From Cherax quadricarinatus (taxonomy: Eukaryota; Arthropoda; Malacostraca; Decapoda; Parastacidae), in NCBI RefSeq assembly GCF_038502225.1, contig NC_091293.1, forward strand, positions 13,660,939 through 13,724,938: a stretch of 64,000 nt of DNA, in the 5' to 3' direction. This document shows, in pieces, positions 1-11,711 of the stretch. The position numbers were made by a program, and so were the translations under genes. Under the pieces are notes generated by a model. That model was not told where the DNA came from. It ran no database searches and saw only the letters and a list, made by a program, of their open reading frames with translations. Position 1 is the first letter of the stretch. Every line of letters begins with the position of its first letter.

Positions 1-1878
1 CAAGGGGTTATGTAGTGCAGTAAATGTTTTGTTCTCCGTGTGCTGAAGCCGCAGTCAGTCAGCGCGCCCAGACACGCTTTCCAGTGTAAACAAACCACGC
101 ACATATGTGTCTTACCTAACAAACCACCCACAGCTGTGGCTCACGCCGAGTAGCCACGTTTCTCTCATATCTTATACCTCCATAGAGTGACCCCGGTCTT
201 TCCTGTTCTTCCCAAGTCCATTCTGATAATTTTTCCTATGTCATTGAAGCCCCATAGCAGTGTACAAATGCTACGAGGCGTGTAGTGTTACTAGAGCATC
301 ACTGAAAGTTTCAGGACCTGCAGCACCCAGTACCTTCGTCCATCTCCTGCACTCAAAGTTAAGTAAACAGTGACTTACCTAGCATTTCCTAATATTTTGT
401 GACATTATTTAACTGTCCTGCACCAATACAGTTGTCGCTGAAGCCATACTTCAGTAAATTGTTCAGTTTTAGTCATCAGTGTACACTTCGTACATTTTGC
501 CACTTACCTACAGCTTCTTACATTTTGCACATTTATTTTGCACTCCTGCATTTTAAATTCCAGTATATTATTCTGCATCTTGCACCTCAGTGGACATTGA
601 CTTAAATTGTTCAGTGTAAACCATTTATACAATTTACCTCTCACATGCAGTTTGCAAGTAATTCCTGTGTGCTGCTATTTTGTTAGTTGCACCTGCAAGT
701 TAGCCACAGATTGTTGACAACCCTGCACTGTTTTGTTTGTTAGTGTGTATTTTTTTTTTTTAAGGTGTGATCTTCAAGTACTTAAGCATTAGTTTATTCT
801 ACCTGCAGTGATACAATCTGTGCCTAGCCCATTACACTTTTCCCCTGTGTCCCCATTTATTTGCTCTCCATATATTCTATGTTTCATCTGTGAATATTCA
901 CCAATGTGCATTGCATTTTGCTATTGTGTATGCCCAAGTCATTGAGTGCATTTCTGGGAACCTGCTTATTTACCATAAATTACCAAAATTACTTGTGAAA
1001 TTCATTAATTTTGATCCAGAGATTGTGTAATTTTTGCTTTTGCCAGTGTACACCCTGCTAACACCAGTGTACACCCTGCTCACACCAGTGTACACCCTGC
1101 TAACACCTGTGTACACCCTGCTAACACCAGTGTACACCCTGCTAACACAAGTGTACACCCTGTTAACACCAGTGTACACCCTGCTAACACCAGTGTACAC
1201 CCTGCTAACACCAGTGTACACCCTGCTAACACCAGTGTACACCCTGCTAACACCAGTTAACCTTTGCTCTATTATTGAATTTAATAATATGCATTTTTAT
1301 TAATTTTATTTTGTGTGCAATACAGCATTTCTTGTTACAGTGTATTTTTTTCTGTTATTTTTGGCACTATTCCATACTGTGATATCTTTGCTGTGTCAAC
1401 TTCCCTGGTGCAAGTGAATTACTTTTTTTGTTCTCCAAATTGCAATTGCCAGCACCTGTAACCTTTTTCTGCATGTTGAGAAAGCTTGCAGCACAGTTTA
1501 GTGTTGTGTAACACTTGATTCATTTTGAATTTTGTGCAATTTTTGCTACCAGTGTTTACAGTTCAACTCCTTTTTCATAAATTTTATTGCCAGTCTCCTG
1601 GTGCAATTATTAAATACTCTTAGCATCATTTTGTGTACTCCCCTGTAGTTCACTCACTTGCATACATCTCTTATTTTGTGTTTCAGAGTGTACCACTATT
1701 TTTTTGTTGTTGTTGTTATTGTTTTACTCAAATTATTTCAATCATTAAGCAGTTTACCTAGTACCGTGGTGCTGTGTTCTCTCTGACTCCGTGTTGAATT
1801 GTAGCCAGTGCATACCATTTCTTGCTCTGACCTGTTTACCCTCTTCGTAACCTGCTTTGCGGTTGAACAATTGACGTC
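1..1878. other. AT-rich leader upstream of the Gypsy gag
   Basis: No convincing coding sequence is visible here. The stretch is T-rich, contains a 21-bp tandem repeat (annotated separately) and leads directly into the gag start at 1879. It is probably the 5' untranslated leader and perhaps part of the 5' LTR of the Gypsy element. I could not match it to the sequence downstream of the element (7442-8191), so no LTR pair is demonstrated. The small open frames at 399-605 and across the repeat look like chance frames. Confidence 0.5.
1043..1258. repeat. 21-bp minisatellite, about 10 copies
   Basis: The unit CAGTGTACACCCTGCTAACAC (with small variants) recurs about ten times head to tail. Because 21 is a multiple of three, both strands stay open across it (VYTLLTP-type heptapeptides on plus, VYTGVSR-type on minus). 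Those frames are a by-product of the period, not evidence of a protein. It sits in the leader of the Gypsy element, about 620 bp before gag. Confidence 0.9.
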
Positions 1879-3186
1879 ATGACTAAGACACGCAGTGGCC
1901 TTACTGCTAGTCCAGTTTCTGCTGACGCTGGCAATGGTGCCTCAGCTGGCTTGACCACGCGGCGGGAGGGTGATGCTTCCCTGACAGTCGGTCAAGTCGT
2001 GGCTCACTTCTCGACCACTAGTGGGTCGGCTAACCGTCCATACCCGACCCTTCTTTTTGATGGTCGTTTGAATAGGTTAGAGCCATGGCTGCAGTCAGCC
2101 AAGACGGCTGTTAAGGCCCAGTTTGATAGTCCCATGGACGCACAGTACATTCATGCTGCTGTTGCAGCAGTGGATCTCACCTGGGATGATATAGGCACCT
2201 TTGTGCAGCTCAGTCGCGTTTGTGAGATTCAGTCTTGGGTTGAGCTTGAGGAGGAATTTAGGTGCTATTTTTGGCATAGTCACCAACGCTATTACCTTGA
2301 GATCTTGACCAGCGTCTTGGCCGAATGTCAGTACAGGCACGAAAGTCCCCTGGCTTGCATTTGCCGGTTTGAGTAAGCTGCCAAAGATTTTACTGATGCC
2401 ATACGTTCCACTAAGTGGGTGACTGGTGACGACAGCATTAAAGTTAAAGACATCATCCCCTTGCTAGTTGTAGGCATCATGCGGAGAGATGCCCCCCCTT
2501 ATCTCCAGGGTGCCATTGATGCACTAGGACTCGGCCCTGAGCACGAAGTCCTGGGTGCATACGATGCCATTGACGCAATCAAGCAGTCTGCTGAGAAAGG
2601 CAAGGTTTGTCGCTTTGCGGATGATCCTATGCCCGTCCTTCCGGCACCGTCCACAGTGATCCCATGGGTGCAGCCAGAAGTCACTTTTGCCGCCACTGTC
2701 AGACAGCCAGCCCTCAAAGTTTCCAACCCCAGTCCCACTAACACTCGCCTGAGTAAAAATAATGACTACAGTAACAACAGTCAGTCCAATACAAAGAAGC
2801 CGTCACCGACTTCCTGGACCAAGGCAAAATGTCGCCAGCACACACCACCTCCAGCATCACCTGCTAAGCGCGTGGTGACTTGTTTTAACTGTGGCAAACG
2901 TGGGCACTACCGATCTGAGTGTTACAAACCTAAGTCCTTGCAAGGTAACCGTCACCGTCCCAACGCTCAGTATCAAGGTAACCATCACCGTCCCCATGCT
3001 CAGTCTCGCAAGAGAGTCTGTATGTACCACAACACTTCCAGTCATACCTCTAATGAGTGTAACAAGCTGCGAAGTATTCTGTCAGCACAGTGGAGCAAGC
3101 AGTCATCACACAATGCACGTGCTAGTAGAAGCCCTTCCACTAGTTTGGGGGAAGAGGCGCGTCCAAGAAATCGGCGAAAGACATAG
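1879..3186 (+). pseudogene. gag: gag of the Gypsy element, one internal stop
   Basis: The frame from ATG 1879 to TAG 3184-3186 is open for about 435 codons except for one in-frame TAA at 2374-2376. The same frame continues on both sides, so this is a single nonsense change in one Gag. The N-terminal two thirds would be matrix/capsid and show no motif I can name. Near the C-terminus is a nucleocapsid zinc knuckle of the C-X2-C-X4-H-X4-C type (CFNCGKRGHYRSEC, 2881-2922). A second C-X2-H-X4-H-X4-C variant (CMYHNTSSHTSNEC) follows about 36 residues later and could be a degenerate knuckle. The tail is rich in basic residues, serine and threonine. The pol frame overlaps the last 43 nt in the -1 frame. 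Confidence 0.85.
3144..3150 (+). promoter_or_regulatory. possible -1 frameshift heptamer T TTG GGG at the gag-pol overlap
   Basis: In the gag frame this reads T TTG GGG, which fits the X XXY YYZ pattern of -1 slippery sites. The -1 (pol) frame opens exactly here: its last upstream stop is TAG 3141-3143. GGGG in the second half is weaker than the usual AAA or TTT forms, and I did not find a clear downstream pseudoknot by eye. The site is inferred, not shown. Confidence 0.35.
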
Positions 3187-5894
3187 TAACCCTGTCAGAG
3201 TCGCTGTATTCCATCCCTGGCCGCAATGCGTTTTCTGCCATGGGCAGTGATACGCTTGCTGACAGTGAGGAAACAGAGTGTCTTGACGTTGTTGCCGAGA
3301 CTCGTACCGTACCTTCCAGGCCGAGCCTCATCAACAAGCATCGAGCCTCAAGCAGCTGTGACTCTGGGGATTTCGTCGGCCTGTCATGCCTTTACGTTCG
3401 GTATGACAACCCATGTGGACCTCTCGTCGAGTCCACTGTCCACCATAAGCCTGTCCAGCTTTTCCTAGATACAGGTTCAGTGGTTAACATCATCCGCTCC
3501 ACTCTTTTCCGAGACATTGGCCCTCACGCGGCCATGTTAACAGAGCTGTCTGTCATTCAGACCTTGAGAGGAGTCTCAGGTAGTCCGCTGACGGTTCGTG
3601 ATCGTACAATGTTAGAATTTGTGGTTCAGGGTCACCAGCTGTCCGCAAAATTCTTAGTCATAGATAATATTGTTTTCCCTGGTGACCTGTTCATAGGGTT
3701 CAAAACCATGGCAGACCTTAGGATCCGCTTAGATCTAGCTGAGTGGAAAGCAGAATTCAACGGAGTGGATGTGCCCTACTGGGGCGTGCGCTTAGGATCC
3801 ACTACGTGATACTCGGTCTCAGAGTATGCACAGCGCCTGGAATCGTTGGAAACCGGTGGTTTCCGTAGCACATTCTCCCCGGGGTCGGTCTCTTGTCCTG
3901 ATCGACCTCGTAGTAGAGCTTGTTGCCCGTCACCTCCTGGCCATCAGCGCTTAGTTACCAGTGAAACCCAGTCTGGGGACGCCCAGTCTAACCTTCACTC
4001 TAACTCTAGCGCTGTTGTAGAGAACAGCAGTTGTCAAGCCACAGTATCCCTGTCGGCAGGCGACTGTCTGACTCGTGTCATGGCATCAGTGAGCAGAGTT
4101 ACTGCTTCTACAAAGTATGACATCACTTTGTCATCTAACTCGCTCACTCCTGTTACAGTGTACATGAGCAGAGCTTTTGAAGGAGACCATGTGCTGGTTC
4201 ACAACGACACGTGCCGAGTCAAGGGCCTCTCCCTTGAACCGTCCTTGTACACAGTGCAACGTGGTAAGTTGCAAGCCCTTGTCAACATGCACAGTCGAGA
4301 ATTTCCCCTGCAGAAGAATACCTCATTTGTCGATCTTGTCAGATTCCCTCTCCCGGTGAGAGTGGAGGGTGAAGCCCCAGCTGACTTCCTCGTCAGTGTA
4401 GTTCTCCCACGCGAGTCTGCTGCTGACTCTTCCAACACCCGTCCAGTGCAGGAAGATGATCTAGCTTTGACAGACTATCCTGAAGAGGTCCCAAAACTTC
4501 TCCAGGTTCTCAGTCGTGCACGTTCTGCAGTTGCGCTAGATGGTGAGTCGATGGGTTTGACCCCACTGATCTCTCACCGTATTCCACTTGACAAAGGTAC
4601 TAAACCCATTTATGTACCTGCGTATTGCCTGCCACATGCGCAAAGAGTCTTTGCCGAAGAACTCATTACACGGATGCTCCGTGATGGAGTTATTGAGGAG
4701 TTCACTTCCCCGTGGAATGCTCCTCTCATTCTGGTCCCCAAGAAAGACGGAACCTGGTGCCCTGTTATCGATTACAGGAAACTGAATGCATGTACAATCC
4801 CAGACCGCTTTCTGTTGCCAGTTCTGAATGACCTGTTGTGAAACATTGGTAATAATAAGGTCTTTTCAACTCTTGATCTACTTCAAGGGTTCTGGCAGAT
4901 CCCCCTCGATGATGAGAGCAAAGAGTTGACAGCTTTCTCTACGCCAACCGGTCATTACCAGTTCAGGAGGATGCCCTTCGGCTTGCATGGAAGCCCAATC
5001 ACGTTTAGCAGTTTGATGATGACAATTTTCCGTACCCTCCTAGGTGACACACTCATGGTCTACCTAGATGATCTCATAGTCATGTCGCAAGATGTCCCGA
5101 CACATCTCGAGAAACTTGACAGGGTATTGGACAGGCTAGCTCAGGCAAACCTTAAGGTAAAGCTCTCCAAATGTCATTTCCTCTGGAAGGAAATAAAATT
5201 TCTGGGTCACGCAGTGACTCAGAATGGCATAAAGACGGACGAGTCTAAAATCTCGGCCGTGTAGAAATTCCCCAGACCCATGACGGCAGATGCAGTCCGG
5301 TCCTTCATAGACCTGGCGGGTTTCTACCACACCTTTATCGCAGGTTTCTCCACCATTGCTGCACCCCTGACACGCTTACTCAAGAAGGATGCCCCTTTTG
5401 AGTGGACATTGATAAAGAACGAGCTTTTTCACTCAAGAACAAGTTAACATCAGCCCCAACCCTTAGATTCCCTGATTTCAAGGACCTCGAGGACTGATGC
5501 CAGCAAAGTTGGCATTGGTGCAGTCTTGTCACAGGAATCTAATGGTAAGCAACAGCCTATTGCCTATGCTCATCGTGTCCTTACTAAAGTGGAAGCCAAT
5601 TATTCAGTGACAAAGCTAGAAGCTTTAGCCATTGTTTGGGCCTTGAGTCATTTTTGGGATATCTACCATTATCCTATCAAGATTTACTCAGATCATCTAC
5701 CTTTATTGGCCCTTTTTGCTAATAACCTCTCAGGAAAGCATGCTCGGTGGTCGCTCACATTCAATGACTACAACCCTGAAATTTGCTATGTCCCAGGTAA
5801 GCAAAATATTGTAGCTGAATCCCTGTTGAGGCATATAGCATTAGTGAGTGTCTACAACTCGTTCTCTGTTGAGGATCTTGAGAGAGCCCAATGA
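3144..5894 (+). pseudogene. pol: pol part 1: protease, reverse transcriptase, RNase H
   Basis: The aspartic protease active site LFLDTGS lies at about 3459-3479 (Asp at 3468). TGA at 3807-3809 interrupts the frame between protease and RT. RT motifs follow in order: the VPKKDGTW / IDYRKLN region (about 4735-4790), LLQGFWQIPL (about 4880-4909), RRMPFGL (4966-4986) and catalytic YLDD (5061-5072). Stops occur at 4839-4841 (TGA, just after LNDLL) and 5262-5264 (TAG). A pair of compensating frameshifts lies between about 5430 and 5510. RNase H follows with DASKVGIGAVLS, the KLEALAIVW segment and YSDHLPL. All RT catalytic aspartates are present, so the loss of function comes from stops and shifts. 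Confidence 0.85.
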
Positions 5895-7441
5895 CAGGAC
5901 CCTGTGTGGTCTCCAGTCCTTCGTTTCCTGACCAAGGAGGATGTTGATTTACAGGTCAAGTCTCCCGTTCCACTGAAGGATTTGGTGGTCAACCAAGGAA
6001 TACTATGTCGTGTTGCACAGCTGGTGGACCCCGCAGAACCAGATACCAACTGGTGATACAGGAGTCCATGATACCAGCTACTCTTAGGTTGATCCACGAT
6101 GTCCCAGGTGTAGTGCACCCTGGGAAGGACCGCAGTATCAAACAGGCACGAATGAAATATTTTGGCCTAAGATGGCAGCGGACATTGCCAAGCATGTACA
6201 CCAGTGTGTTGTTTGCCTACAGGTCCGTTACAGGTCCTAACCCCATTCTAAAGTATCCCATTACATAGGAGCCCTGGGAGAGAACTTCTGTCGACCTGTT
6301 GACGAACTTCTCGACCTCGGAGAAGGGAAATAAGCACCTGCTTGTAATGGTAGATAACTTGACGCGGTACAGTGAATTAGTACCCACTCCTGATAAAACC
6401 GCCGAAATGGTTGCTAATGCTTTCCGTGAGCATGTTGTTCTCCGTCATACCTGCCCACATGTCCTTCTGTCAAACAATGGGTCTGAGTTCATAAATACCA
6501 TAATGCAGGTTCTTTGCTCCAGATTTAACATTCACCAAGCGCCAGTAGCTCCACGCCACCCTGGGAGTAATGGTCTTGCTGAAAGTACAAATCGCAAAGA
6601 CCTGGAGGTGCTCAGGGTAACCGTTAACCCAAGTTGTACTACATGGGATGAGGCTATCCCAGATGTTCAGTGTATATTAAACTCCTCCCTCAACAGCTCG
6701 ATCGGTGAGACACCTCATTTCGCTTTGTATGGCTATGACAAGCGCTTACCATACGAAATTCTGTTTGCTCCACCTCGACCTACTTACTATACTGATAACC
6801 CCAGTGTAGTAAAGATGCGGACAATGCAGCTTGTCTTCCAGCGGATATGAGAGAACCTTATGAACGCTACTGATAGGTTCACGTCTGAGCGCAATGCCCT
6901 CACCAAGGAAAGCAAAGTGGAACCAGGTTGTAAAGTTATGTTCCTCAACCCAGCGCAGACCCCAGGTATGCACAAACTTGTCCCAAAATTCGTGGGTCCT
7001 TACCGTGTCCTCCGACAGCTCCGTGGCAATAAGTTCAAGGTGAGGGAGATTGCTACTGGAACTATCAAAGAAGCCCACCTTGATCACATGAAGTATGTGG
7101 ACCATGTGCAGGCCGAAGCAGAGCCGGAGTCGTGTGCGTTGCAATGCCACAATCAGACCAATGCTAGGGACAACCCATCTACCCCTTCTCCCACTACTAC
7201 TGTTACTGAAGACGGCCCAGTAAGGCTCCATACTTATGGCCTGCGACCCAGGACAACAGTACATTTCTGTGACATTGACGTACCTACTGACTTGTCTGAC
7301 TCCTACGCTAGTTATGCTAATTGTTTACTTGCAGAAATGGGTATAAATGTGCACACATTGTATAGCTGGTTGATAATGGAGTCAGGGTGGACAACATCAT
7401 GTAATTATGTAAATACTTTTAGAAGGGTACCCAGAGTATAA
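5895..7441 (+). pseudogene. pol: pol part 2: integrase of the Gypsy element
   Basis: An HHCC zinc-binding region is recognisable but split by a frameshift: the two histidines are in IHDVPGVVH (about 6091-6117) and the CVVC pair is in another frame near 6208. The integrase core runs from about 6299 to 6850. The first acidic residue is in LVMVDNLTRY. The second acidic position reads SNNGSEF instead of SDNG, an Asp to Asn codon change (AAC at 6473-6475). The glutamate is in GLAEST. TGA at 6848-6850 interrupts the frame, which then continues into a GPY-type C-terminal module (KFVGPYRVLRQL, about 6985-7020) and a long Ser/Thr-rich tail to TAA 7439-7441. The changed catalytic residue would be expected to inactivate strand transfer. 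Confidence 0.85.
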
Positions 7442-7537
7442 TGAATGCCATGGATATAGTATTATTGTAGGTATTTGCACCCAGTGTCTTTTAAAAGCCT
7501 GTATTATGGTCATGGCAGTGCTGCCCTCTGAGTCACA

Positions 7538-8191
7538 TGTCACACCTTAGGAAATGCTACTGTCAGTCATGGTTAGCAGATGTGAGGGTGCAACAACGTT
7601 CGTAGACGAGTGGTCAACTGACGTTCAGCCCTGCGGACAACCTGTATATAGAAGATTTTAGTTCCATTGCTGACGTCTCCAGACTCTCTCCTCAATAAAA
7701 CAGTGTGGGCAAGCCAATTTTCTCTTCCCCTGGATGGGAGAGTTTTTTTTTTTTTTTTTTGCCTGTTGCATTTTTATGTCCATTTTTGATTTACAAGTAA
7801 GCAAAAGCCAGTCCCTCTCTGGGGCAGCTAGTGTAAGTAATTCCTTAACACCTACGGGCCCACCAGTATTGTCGTGCCTGGACGACGCGAGGTGCGTGGC
7901 CGAGCAAATGTAGACAGCCTGTACTGTCAGAACAGACAGCCTAAGCCGTCTGCCAGCTTAGTTCATATTTTGCGGCATTTAAGTACTGCCCTCTGTAGGC
8001 TCATCCAGGTCAGTGGGAGGCTGGGCCCATTCACCCTCACTCCCCGGCCGACCGACTTGATAGGCATAAGTGCTCCCCCTCCACGGACTGGCTAGCAGTC
8101 ATTCCCTCACACTGCCCATTGTGTACTCACTCCTATCCAATTAAAGCCAAACAAGTCCACGGCCGTATCATTGCTACCTACGCTACCTCCA
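7538..8191 (+). promoter_or_regulatory. candidate 3' LTR or 3' end with TATA-like and poly(A) signals
   Basis: The segment starts with TGTCACACC and ends …CTACCTCCA, that is TG…CA. It contains a TATATA box at 7645-7650, AATAAA at 7694-7699 about 45 bp downstream, a T-run at 7744-7760, and is followed one base later by TGGCGCTAAACC at 8193, which resembles a primer-binding site. A PBS to the right of an LTR would mean this LTR belongs to, or once led into, another copy. No second copy of this sequence was found in 1-1878. The exact boundaries are guesses. Confidence 0.3.
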
Positions 8192-8227
8192 TTGGCGCTA
8201 AACCGCTGTTCAACAGCAAGAACAGTA

Positions 8228-8364
8228 ATAACACTTTAAGCAGAGGTATGATAAAGCTCACGGTTCAGGGAGAGCGACCTAGTAGTGACCAGTGAGGAGG
8301 CAGGGCCAGGAGCTTGGATTCGGCCCCTGCAACCTCAACTAGGTGAGTACAACTAGGTGAGTAC
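8228..8364 (+). mobile_element. CR1-like LINE family A, 3' end only (copy A1)
   Basis: This matches the last about 60 bp of ORF2 (…AGCAGAGGTATGATAAAGCTC), the short 3' UTR (GGGGCCAGGAGCT-type sequence) and two 14-bp tail units AACTAGGTGAGTAC at 8337-8350 and 8351-8364. It is a severely 5'-truncated copy, as is usual for target-primed LINE insertion. It is in the same orientation as the three copies that follow. Confidence 0.85.
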
Positions 8365-8394
8365 TTACATACACACACACATACACACTAGGTG

Positions 8395-8435
<41 letters not shown>

Positions 8436-8448
8436 ACACACACACATG
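8365..8448. repeat. CA microsatellite seeded at a LINE tail
   Basis: Mostly (CA)n with a further partial ACTAGGTGAGTAC unit at 8387-8398. The dinucleotide run begins directly at the GTAC end of the LINE tail, suggesting it grew from the tail. Confidence 0.9.
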
Positions 8449-11011
8449 CGGAGGCACAACCATGCTACCAAGAGCCACTGGAAAAACAAGGGAGAAAATG
8501 ACCATGTACAGACAAGAACCAGAGTTACAGAGGGAGAGGCACTGGGAGGAGGAAAGGGCAAAATCAGTGTTTATCTATGGGCTTCAGGAGAGAGAGGAAA
8601 GGACACACACTGAAAGACGACAGGCAGAAAGAGAGGAGATTGTGAACATCATCACGGAAATAGGTGAAGAAGACATGGACGAGAATGTAAATTCTCAGAG
8701 AATAGGGGGGTACTTGAAGGGAAGAAAACAACCAATCAAGCTGATTCTCAGAACAGAAAAAGTGTGGAGCCGGATCCTCCAAGAGAAACCATGGTTGAAA
8801 TACTAGGAAGAGTACAAGAGGGTGTTCCTAGACAGAAACAGAACACAAACAGAATGACAGCAGCTGAGGGAGAGGACCAAAAAGCGAAAGGAGCTAGGAA
8901 AGGAGACAAAGATGGAACCAGCAGAGGTCAATTAGAACAGGACAGAGCAGCAAGGGCAAGCACACACAGAACTATCCTCAGAACCCCACAACCTATCATA
9001 CCATCCCAACACAAACTACAATCCATACTCACAGCTTCCACCCAACACCCACCTATAGAATCCCACAGTATGCTACCAGGTCTCCCACCCTCACAGGCCC
9101 CCCGAACCACAGTGTTGGAAAGGAAACTGAAGGTATGGTACACAAACGCTGATGGAATAACAAATAAGTGGGGGGAGTTGCATGAAAGAATCAAAAAGGC
9201 ATCACCGGGCATCATAGCTCTCACAGAAACCAAGCTTACATGTATGATAGCAGTTGCCATCTTTCCAACGGGATACCAGATCCTGAGGAAAGACAGAGGG
9301 AACAGGGGGGGGTGGAGGAGTGGCACTGCTGATCAAAAACTGATGGAATTTTGATGAGCTGGAGAGAGGAGACAGCGGAGAAACAAGCAATTACATAGAG
9401 GGAATGCTGGACATAGTACACACAACTGAGGAAGAAGTGAAGAGGCTTCTGAGTGAGCTAGATACCTCAAAGGCAACGGGGCCGGATAACATCTCTCTAT
9501 GGGTCCTGAGAGAGGGATCAGAGGCACTATGTGTACCCCTAACAACAATATTCAATACATCTATCGAAACAGGGAGATTGCCTGAGGCATGGAAGACAGC
9601 AAGTGTAGTCCCAATCTTTAAAAAAAGGAGACAGACATGAAGCACTAAACTACAGACCAGTGTCACTGACGTGTATAATATGCAAAGTCATGGAGAAGAT
9701 TATCAGGAGAAGAGTGGTGGAACACCTAGAAAGGAATGATCTCATCAACAGCAGCCAACATGGTTTTAGGGATGGGAAATCCTGTGTCACAAACCTACTG
9801 GAGTTTTATGACATGGTGACAGCAGTAAGACAAGAGGGAGAGGGGTGGGTGGATTGCATTTTCTTGGACTGCAAGAAAGCGTTTGACACAGTTCCACACA
9901 AGAGATTAGTACAAAAACTGGAGGACCAAATAAGGATAACAGGGAAGGCACTACAATGGATCAGGGAATACTTGTCAGGAAGACAGTAGTGAGTCATGGT
10001 ACGTGGCGAGGTGTCAGAGTGGGCACCTATGACCAGCAGGGTCCCACAGGGGTCAGTCCTAGTATCAGTGCTGTATTTGTGAACGACATGTCGGAAGGAA
10101 TAGACTCCGAAGTGTCCCTGTTTGCAGATGACGTGAAGTTGAGAAGAATTCATTCGATCAAAGACCAGGCAGAACTACAAAGGGATCTGGACAGGCTGCA
10201 GACCTGGTCCAGCAATTGGCCCCTGGAGTTCAACCCCACCAAGTGCAAAGTCATGAAGATTGGGGAAGGGCAAAAAGGACCGCAGATGGAATACAGTCTA
10301 CGGGGCCAGAGATTACAAACCTCGCTCAAGGAAAAAGATCTTGGGGTGAGTATAACACAAAGCACATCTCCTGAAGCACACATTAACGAAATAACGCTGC
10401 AGCATATGGGCGCCTAGCAAACCTCAGAACAGCATTCCGACATCTTAATAAGGAATCATTCAGGACCCTGTACACCGTGTACTTTAGGCCCATATTGGAG
10501 TATGCGGCACCAGTTTGGAACCTACACCTAGCCAAGCACGTAAAGAAACTAGAGAAAGTGCAAAGGTTTGCAACAAGACTAGTCCCAGAGCTAAGAGGTA
10601 TGTCCTACAAGGAGTGGTTAAGGGAAATCAACCTGACGACACTGGAGAACAGGAGGGATAGGGGGGACATGATAACGACATACAAAATACTGAGAGGAAT
10701 TGACAAGGTGGACAAAAACAGGATGTTCCAGAGATTGGACACAGTAACAAGGGGACACAGTTGGAAGCTAAAGACACAGATGAATCACAGGGATGTTAGG
10801 AAGTATTTCTTCAGCCACAGAGTAGTCAGTAAGTGGAATAGTTTGGGAAGCGATGTAGTGGAGGCAGGATCCATACATAGCTTTAAGCAGAGGTACGATA
10901 AAGCTCACGGCTCAGGGAGAGTGACCTAGTAGCGATCAGTGAAGAGGCGGGGCCAGGAGCTCGGACTCGACCCCCGCAACCTCAACTAGGTGAGTACAAC
11001 TAGGTGAGTAC
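8449..11011 (+). mobile_element. CR1-like LINE family A, internally deleted copy (A2)
   Basis: The order is ORF1-derived sequence (about 8462-9060), the first part of the endonuclease (LKVWYTNADG, TETKL, about 9127-9350), then a direct jump at about 9400 to the reverse transcriptase (9404-10929). Compared with the intact copy, about 1040 bp are missing (its positions about 12047-13086), removing the rest of the endonuclease and the linker. RT is frameshifted near 9625 and near 9985-10060. FADD is present at about 10121-10132. The C-terminal third is open (10477-10929). Two 14-bp tail units close it at 10984-11011. The break has little flanking homology. Confidence 0.9.
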
Positions 11012-11700
11012 ACACATCAATCTGCCAAGGAGGACCAAGGAGTGAAAGGGAAGATCAACTGGTTGCAGATGGAGAGGGTGATAGGTCGAATGCTGAGGCA
11101 CAACAAGGCTATCAAGAGCCACTGGAAAAATCAAGGGAGAAACTGACCACACACAGGCAGGATCCAGAGCCACAGAGGGTGAGGCAATGCGAGGAAGAAA
11201 GGGCAAAATCAGTGTTTATCCATGGGCTCCAGGAGAGAGAGGAAAGGACACACACTGAAAGGAAGCAGGAAGAAAGGAAGGAGATTGAGAAAATCATAAC
11301 AGAAATAGGTGAAGAGAGGGACGAGATTGTAAATTTTCAGAGAATAGGGGGGTACTCGAAGGTGAGAAACCGACCAATCAAGCTGATTCTCAGGACGGAA
11401 ACAGTGCGGAACAGGATCCTCCAAGAGAAACCACGATTGAAATACTCGGAAGAGTACAAGAGGGTGTTCCTAGACAGAGACAGAACAAAATCAGAACGAC
11501 AGCAGCTGAGGGAGAGGACAAAAAAGCGAAAGGAGCTAGGAAAAGAGACAAGGAGGGAACCAGCAGAGGTCAGTCAGAGCAGGACAGAACAGCAAGGGCA
11601 AGCACACACACAACTACTCTCAGAACCACACAACCTATCACACCATCCCAACACACCCTACAATCCATACCCACAGCCTCCACCCAACACCAAGCTATAG
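11012..11700 (+). CDS. ORF1 protein of the CR1-like LINE, 5'-truncated
   Basis: The frame ending at TAG 11698-11700 is open back to the junction with the upstream copy, without an ATG near the start, so the N-terminus was lost by 5' truncation. The remaining about 229 residues are very charged, Glu/Arg/Lys-rich and probably partly helical. The segment SVFIHGLQEREERTH … QRIGGYSKVRNRPIKLIL … RNRILQEKPRLKYSEEYKRV has the layout of the RRM-like region of LINE ORF1 proteins, which bind the element RNA. The C-terminus is Pro/Gln/His-rich. ORF2 starts 11 bp after the stop in another frame, so ORF2 translation would need reinitiation. Confidence 0.75.
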
Positions 11701-11711
11701 AACCCCACAGT

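Larger units (their letters stand above)
1879..8191 (+). mobile_element. Gypsy (Ty3-type) LTR retrotransposon, degenerate, standard gene order
   Basis: Gag (1879-3186), aspartic protease, reverse transcriptase, RNase H and integrase follow one another on the plus strand in the order typical of Ty3/Gypsy. The pol part is broken by at least four in-frame stops (3807, 4839, 5262, 5892), a stop between the integrase core and its C-terminal part (6848), and frameshifts near 5430-5510, 6000-6050 and 6170-6240. No LTR pair could be identified, so the ends are uncertain. I set the right end where a possible LTR terminus (…CTCCA) is followed by a TGGCGCTAAACC primer-binding-site-like sequence at 8193. 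The copy cannot be autonomous as it stands. Confidence 0.8.

Noticed and set aside
970..1303. Open frames on both strands across the 21-bp repeat
   Set aside because: The repeat period is a multiple of three, so the frames stay open by construction; there is no other coding signal.
7442..8191. Matching LTR pair for the first Gypsy element
   Set aside because: I compared this segment with 1-1878 by eye and found no shared stretch long enough to be an LTR.
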